Assembly: GCA_023451375.1 (NCBI GenBank)
Contig: JAEXZS010000087.1
Coordinates: 1-8,787 of the forward strand
Direction: 5' to 3'
Length of the DNA: 8,787 bases
DNA from: Pseudomonadota bacterium
GTDB taxonomy: Bacteria > Pseudomonadota > Alphaproteobacteria > Caulobacterales > Caulobacteraceae
A program made the translations under genes and the position numbers. The first letter of the stretch is position 1, and each line of letters opens with the position of its first letter. This document shows positions 5,887-8,787 of the stretch, in pieces. Below the pieces are notes generated by a model, which did no database searches, was not told the origin of the DNA, and worked only from the letters and a program-made list of their open reading frames with translations.

Positions 5887-6759
5887 TCAATAGAAGGTAG
5901 CGTCGTCCTGCTGGCGGGCCTGTCGCGGCGCGCGGGGCGCGGCCTGCGGAGCCGAGGCGCCGTTGGGCGGCGTCGCGGACCCGGGCGCTGGCGTCCCGGA
6001 CGGCGCGGCGGGCTGGGTCGGCGGCGGAGGCGTCGGGCCGCTTGAGATGTCGGGATAGGCCATGGGCGGGACGGCCTCGCCCTCGACGACCGGAGAGCCG
6101 GGGTCGCCGATGCGGTCGGGCGCGCCGAGGTCGTCGCGGATGAAGGGCCAGCCGCGCGCGTCGGCGCAGGCGCACACCTTGAGGAAGCCGTCGCGATCGC
6201 GCCACAGGATCAGGGGATGAACCGGCTCCACCTCCGACGGCTCCAGCAGCTCCCTCAGCCGCGCGTCGAAGCCGCGCGCCGCCTCCACCACGGCCTCGCG
6301 CGCCAGGTTCCCGTCGGCCGACGCCAGGCCCTGAGCGGTCCAGCTGCGCGGCGGGGTGGAGGTCCAGCGCTGGAACAGCCGCCAGTCACGCGTCAGCCAC
6401 AGCTCGGCGATGGTCGCCCGTTCGGCGGCGGTCGACTGGGCCATGCCCTCGCGGTCGGGCCGGGCGAACAGGATGAAGCGCGGCTCGGCCCCGCCCGCCT
6501 TGAGCCTAGGGACCTCCTCGCGCAGATAGCGCTCCATGGCGGCGCTGTCGCGATAGCCCACGACATAGACCGGCCGGCCCCCAGCGCCCTCCGAGACCCA
6601 GGAGGCCTCGTCCAACAGGCGCTGGATCTCGGCCTGGTCCTGGGTGACGGTAACCGGCTGGAAGCGGGCGAAGAAGTTCCAGTAGGCCCAGTAGCCGACC
6701 CCGATCAGGATCACGGCGACGATCGCCGTCAGGATCGACCAGATCAGAATACGCCGCAT
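5887..6759 (-). CDS. Membrane-anchored protein of unknown function with Pro/Ala-rich tail
   Basis: A 290-residue protein that I do not recognise as a named family. Residues 5-27 form one strong transmembrane helix (ILIWSILTAIVAVILIGVGYW) behind MRR, so it is likely anchored in the inner membrane with the rest in the periplasm. A folded-looking region spans about 40-215, with PVYVVGYRDSAAMERYL (63-79), PRFILFARP (93-101), a Trp-rich AELWLTRDWRLFQRW stretch (118-132), and PLILWRDRDGFLKVCAC (182-198). The last has two cysteines (196 and 198) in a C-x-C arrangement. Residues 229-283 are low-complexity Pro/Ala/Gly. It lies 72 bp downstream of obgE on the same strand, so it may share the obgE transcript. 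The start ATG 6759 has only a weak G-rich ribosome site. High GC at third positions and the clear domain layout support real coding. Confidence 0.8.
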   Translation of the reverse strand: MRRILIWSILTAIVAVILIGVGYWAYWNFFARFQPVTVTQDQAEIQRLLDEASWVSEGAGGRPVYVVGYRDSAAMERYLREEVPRLKAGGAEPRFILFARPDREGMAQSTAAERATIAELWLTRDWRLFQRWTSTPPRSWTAQGLASADGNLAREAVVEAARGFDARLRELLEPSEVEPVHPLILWRDRDGFLKVCACADARGWPFIRDDLGAPDRIGDPGSPVVEGEAVPPMAYPDISSGPTPPPPTQPAAPSGTPAPGSATPPNGASAPQAAPRAPRQARQQDDATFY

Positions 6760-6831
6760 CGAACCGCCCCCAGCTTCGCTGTACCGGGATGCTAACGCAC
6801 GGGCGGCGATTCCGTTGTCAGACGATCGTGA

Positions 6832-7878
6832 TCAGGGCCGCCAGCCGGTCGTCTGACCGACCTCGAACTCGTCGGCCAGGGCGCCGCGCGTCTTCTTCAC
6901 CTCGGCCCAGGCGGCGCGCAGCAGCTCGGGCACGCCCTCGCCGGACACGCCGGAGACCAGCATCGGCCGACGGCCGGCGACGGCCTCCAACTCGGCGGCC
7001 TTCTCCTCGCGCATTTCCGGCGTCAGGGCGTCGATCTTGTTCAGCGCCAGGATCTCGGCCTTTTCGGCCAGGCCCTCGCCATAGGCCTCCAGCTCGCCCC
7101 GGATGATGCGATAGGCGCCGACGACATCGTCCTGCGTCCCGTCGATCAGGTGGATCAGGCTGGCGGACCGCTCGACGTGGCCCAGGAAGCGCGTGCCCAG
7201 GCCCGCGCCCTCGCTGGCTCCCTCGATCAGCCCGGGGATGTCGGCGATGACGAACCGTTCGGACGGCGACAGGTCGACCATGCCCAGGTTCGGCGTCAGG
7301 GTGGTGAACGGATAGTCCGCCACCTTCGGCCGGGCCGCGCTGGCGGCCGACAGGAAGGTCGACTTGCCGGCGTTCGGCAGGCCCGCCAGGCCGATGTCGG
7401 CGATCAGCTTCAACCGCAGCCAGATCCAACGCTCCTGGCCCTCCTGGCCGGGATTGGCGTGGGTCGGGGCCTGGTTGACCGGGCCCTTGAAGTGCACGTT
7501 GCCCCAGCCGCCGTTGCCGCCCTTCAGCAGCAGCTCGGACTTGCCGGCCACATCCATGTCCAGCAGCACCGTCTCCTTGTCCTCGTCCAGCACCTGGGTG
7601 CCGACGGGGACCTTCAGCACCACGTCCTGGCCCTTGGCGCCGTGCATCTGGCGTCCCTGGCCGTGGGCGCCCGTCTGGGCCTTGAAATGCTGCTGGTAGC
7701 GATAGTCGATCAGGGTGTTCAGCCCCTCGACCGCCTCGATCCAGACGTCGCCGCCCTTGCCGCCGTCGCCGCCGTCGGGGCCGCCGTTGGGGATAAACTT
7801 CTCGCGCCGGAACGACACGGACCCCGCGCCGCCGTTGCCGGAACGGATATAGATCTTGGCCTGGTCTAGAAACTTCAT
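6832..7878 (-). CDS. obgE: GTPase Obg (CgtA)
   Basis: Essential GTPase of 348 residues involved in late 50S assembly and linked to ppGpp and, in Caulobacter (as CgtA), to cell-cycle progress. The glycine-rich Obg fold covers about 1-158 (SGNGGAGSVSFRREKFIPNGGPDGGDGGKGG). The G domain follows with G1 GLPNAGKST (166-174), G2 around FTTLTPNLG (191-199), G3 DIPGLIEGA (213-221), G4 NKID (280-283) and G5 near SGVSGEG (309-315). The C-terminal extension after 330 is very short, as in alphaproteobacterial CgtA, and lacks the longer acidic tail of E. coli ObgE. The start ATG 7878 has no strong ribosome site upstream (AAGCCGCCG). The gene is divergent from a small hypothetical gene across an 86-bp spacer that contains a CtrA-type box 47 bp upstream of this start. 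It may be cotranscribed with the membrane protein gene downstream. Confidence 0.98.
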   Translation of the reverse strand: MKFLDQAKIYIRSGNGGAGSVSFRREKFIPNGGPDGGDGGKGGDVWIEAVEGLNTLIDYRYQQHFKAQTGAHGQGRQMHGAKGQDVVLKVPVGTQVLDEDKETVLLDMDVAGKSELLLKGGNGGWGNVHFKGPVNQAPTHANPGQEGQERWIWLRLKLIADIGLAGLPNAGKSTFLSAASAARPKVADYPFTTLTPNLGMVDLSPSERFVIADIPGLIEGASEGAGLGTRFLGHVERSASLIHLIDGTQDDVVGAYRIIRGELEAYGEGLAEKAEILALNKIDALTPEMREEKAAELEAVAGRRPMLVSGVSGEGVPELLRAAWAEVKKTRGALADEFEVGQTTGWRP

Positions 7879-7924
7879 CGGCGGCTTATGCCAAAAGACC
7901 GCGGCGAGGGCGAGGCGCCGGACG

Positions 7925-7940
7925 TTAAGACCTGATTAAC
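7925..7940 (+). promoter_or_regulatory. Perfect CtrA-type binding box
   Basis: TTAAGACCTGATTAAC fits the full CtrA consensus TTAA-N7-TTAAC exactly. By reading, TTAA occurs only three times in this GC-rich window, all within 35 bp here (7925, 7936, 7956), so chance is unlikely. Orientation and spacing suit the plus-strand gene: with the box at the -35 region, transcription would start at or close to the ATG at 7965. It could also affect obgE on the other strand. Confidence 0.7.
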
Positions 7941-7950
7941 CAAAGCAGCC

Positions 7951-7964
7951 GAGCGTTAACGCTC
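7951..7964. promoter_or_regulatory. Perfect 14-bp palindrome abutting a start codon
   Basis: GAGCGTTAACGCTC ends at the base just before the ATG at 7965. It includes a third TTAA. It sits where the -10 region of a CtrA-driven promoter would be, so it could be a repressor operator or part of the promoter. Confidence 0.5.
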
Positions 7965-8339
7965 ATGAAACCTTTGGCGTCGCCCGCGCTGATCCGTCCG
8001 CTTGTCGAGCCCGCGACGCCGGCCGCCGCGCGCGCCTGGCCGCCGCGCCTCGAAGCGGCGGAGTCCGAGCCGCCGCGTCGGATCGAACCGCGCGCGGAGC
8101 CTTCCGAGGCCGCCAAGCGCCACATCGACCAGCTGGCCGCTCACCTGCGCATCCTCCAGACCAGCGGCGCCGCCAATCCCGCGATGGCGGCGATGCTCGC
8201 CTATGAGATGCGGGCGGCGCTGGGCGCCTACGCCGCCGCCGGCGCGGTCGCGCCGTCCGTCGTGGGCCTGGAGGCGCTGCGGGCCCGCGCCGAAGCGGCG
8301 GCCGAGCCGGCCCCGCGCCGCATCAGCGTCGTGACCTAG
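7965..8339 (+). CDS. Small uncharacterised protein, putatively CtrA-controlled
   Basis: A 124-residue protein that I do not recognise. Residues 1-46 are Pro/Ala/Arg-rich and probably disordered. Residues 47-95 look helical (SEAAKRHIDQLAAHLRILQ, then AAMLAYEMRAALGAYAAAG). A short basic tail ends in RRISVVT. There is no signal peptide, clear membrane helix or known motif. The ATG at 7965 has no ribosome site, because a 14-bp palindrome abuts it. With a CtrA box 25-40 bp upstream, a leaderless transcript is likely, a type common in Caulobacter. Codon third positions are GC-rich, consistent with the neighbours. Overlapping frames on both strands are less convincing because they lack this promoter and read as low-complexity Arg/Pro. 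The stop TAG (8337-8339) falls within a CTAGGG that is mirrored by CCCTAG at the galU stop. Confidence 0.7.
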   Translation: MKPLASPALIRPLVEPATPAAARAWPPRLEAAESEPPRRIEPRAEPSEAAKRHIDQLAAHLRILQTSGAANPAMAAMLAYEMRAALGAYAAAGAVAPSVVGLEALRARAEAAAEPAPRRISVVT

Positions 8340-8396
8340 GGCCCGCCGGACGGCTGCTGATCGTCATTCCGGGGCCGGAACCCAGAAAACCCCTAG
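8336..8396. terminator. Possible bidirectional terminator and short palindromic repeat copy
   Basis: This is the gap between the convergent small gene and galU. CTAGGG (8336-8341) and CCCTAG (8391-8396) are inverted and overlap the two stop codons. Inside is TTCCGG-GG-CCGGAA (8367-8380), flanked by CGTCATT (8362-8368) and GAACCCAG (8378-8385), the same words as in the repeat at 5788-5872. A short AAAAC follows. Terminator role is inferred from the convergent position and hairpin potential. Confidence 0.45.
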
Positions 8397-8787
8397 AGCA
8401 GCGCCGAGATCGCCGCCCGCGCGGCCTCGCCCAGGTCGGCCCGCTTCAGGGCCAGGGCGACGTTGGCGCGCAGCAAGCCGATCTTGTCGCCGCAGTCGTG
8501 GGTAACGCCTGCGTATTCGACGGCGGTGAAGCTCTGGTCGGCCATCAGCCGGGCCATGGCGTCGGTCAGCTGGATCTCGCCCCCCGCGCCCTTCTCCTGC
8601 GTCGCCAGCAGGTCAAAGATTTCCGGCTGCAGGATGTAGCGGCCCGAGATCGACAGGTTGGACGGCGCCGTCCCCTTGGCGGGCTTTTCGACCATGCCCT
8701 TCATGACGATGCGGTCGCCGTCGCGGCGGACCGGGTCGACGATGCCGTATTTGTGGGTCTGCTCCTCGGGCACGGACTCCACGCCGA
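8393..8787 (-). CDS. galU: UTP--glucose-1-phosphate uridylyltransferase GalU (C-terminal fragment)
   Basis: The enzyme makes UDP-glucose from UTP and glucose-1-phosphate, the donor for LPS, capsule and other envelope glycans. Only the last 131 or so codons are inside the window; the frame remains open to the window edge (GVESVPEEQTHKYGIVDP at the start of the visible part), and the codon at 8780-8782 is an internal GTG, not a start. Family landmarks are all present: KYGIVDP, MVEKPAKGTAPSNLSISGRYIL, the GAGGEIQLTDAMARL segment, and the SHDCGNKLG-like THDCGDKIGLL. These match GalU rather than RfbA-type thymidylyltransferases. The gene is convergent with the small gene at 7965-8339. The stop TAG is at 8393-8395 on the minus strand. 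Confidence 0.93.
   Translation of the reverse strand, partial: GVESVPEEQTHKYGIVDPVRRDGDRIVMKGMVEKPAKGTAPSNLSISGRYILQPEIFDLLATQEKGAGGEIQLTDAMARLMADQSFTAVEYAGVTHDCGDKIGLLRANVALALKRADLGEAARAAISALL

Noticed and set aside
6217..6795. A 192-codon plus-strand frame across the unknown membrane protein gene
   Set aside because: It is Arg/Gln/Gly/Pro-rich without domains. The minus-strand frame has a membrane helix at its N-terminus and ordered composition, so it is the better choice.
7150..7869. A 239-codon plus-strand frame across obgE
   Set aside because: It is antisense to obgE, which has all five G motifs. The product has no motif of its own.
1..8787. tRNA, rRNA, CRISPR arrays, insertion sequences, phage genes or defence islands
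   Set aside because: I saw no cloverleaf, direct-repeat array, transposase motif or phage-like protein anywhere in the window.

Overview
The window is GC-rich (roughly two thirds G+C by eye) chromosomal DNA of an alphaproteobacterium. The best fit is Caulobacterales, possibly Brevundimonas. Supporting signs are the alphaproteobacterial form of Ffh (SLDTRRPAA and TRADGDGRGG motifs), an S16 protein with a long Ala/Glu tail, a perfect CtrA-type box (TTAA-N7-TTAAC), and CGTCATTCCGG/GGAACCCAG intergenic repeats that I recall from this order. Content is mainly core housekeeping and envelope genes. I see no phage, transposase, CRISPR, rRNA or tRNA, and no obvious new multigene system.

Layout. 1-303 is the 3' end of an EnvC-like degenerate LytM/M23 gene. 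It is followed on the same strand by the S41 carboxyl-terminal protease ctpA (444-1826). A convergent TSUP (TauE/SafE, YfcA-like) permease gene ends 9 bp after ctpA and is divergent from ffh (2877-4412). ffh is followed 24 bp later by rpsP (4437-4997), which ends in a strong intrinsic terminator. rimM (5242-5769) comes next, behind an imperfect inverted-repeat element of about 130 bp that may carry its promoter. The usual trmD-rplS partners are not next to rimM. Instead a convergent block follows: a membrane-anchored protein of unknown function (5887-6759) downstream of the Obg GTPase gene obgE (6832-7878), both on the minus strand. A small uncharacterised gene (7965-8339) is divergent from obgE across an 86-bp spacer holding the CtrA box and a 14-bp palindrome. 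The window ends in the 3' part of galU (minus strand).

How the genes work together. EnvC and CtpA are periplasmic proteins linked to cell-wall remodelling. Ffh (protein targeting), S16, RimM (30S maturation) and Obg (50S assembly) form a translation and ribosome-biogenesis group. GalU makes UDP-glucose for envelope polysaccharides. The most interesting parts are non-coding: the CtrA box next to obgE, the rimM upstream repeat, and hairpin repeats in both convergent gaps, where they could act as two-way terminators. The long antisense ORFs across ctpA, ffh-rpsP and obgE look like by-products of GC-rich codon use.
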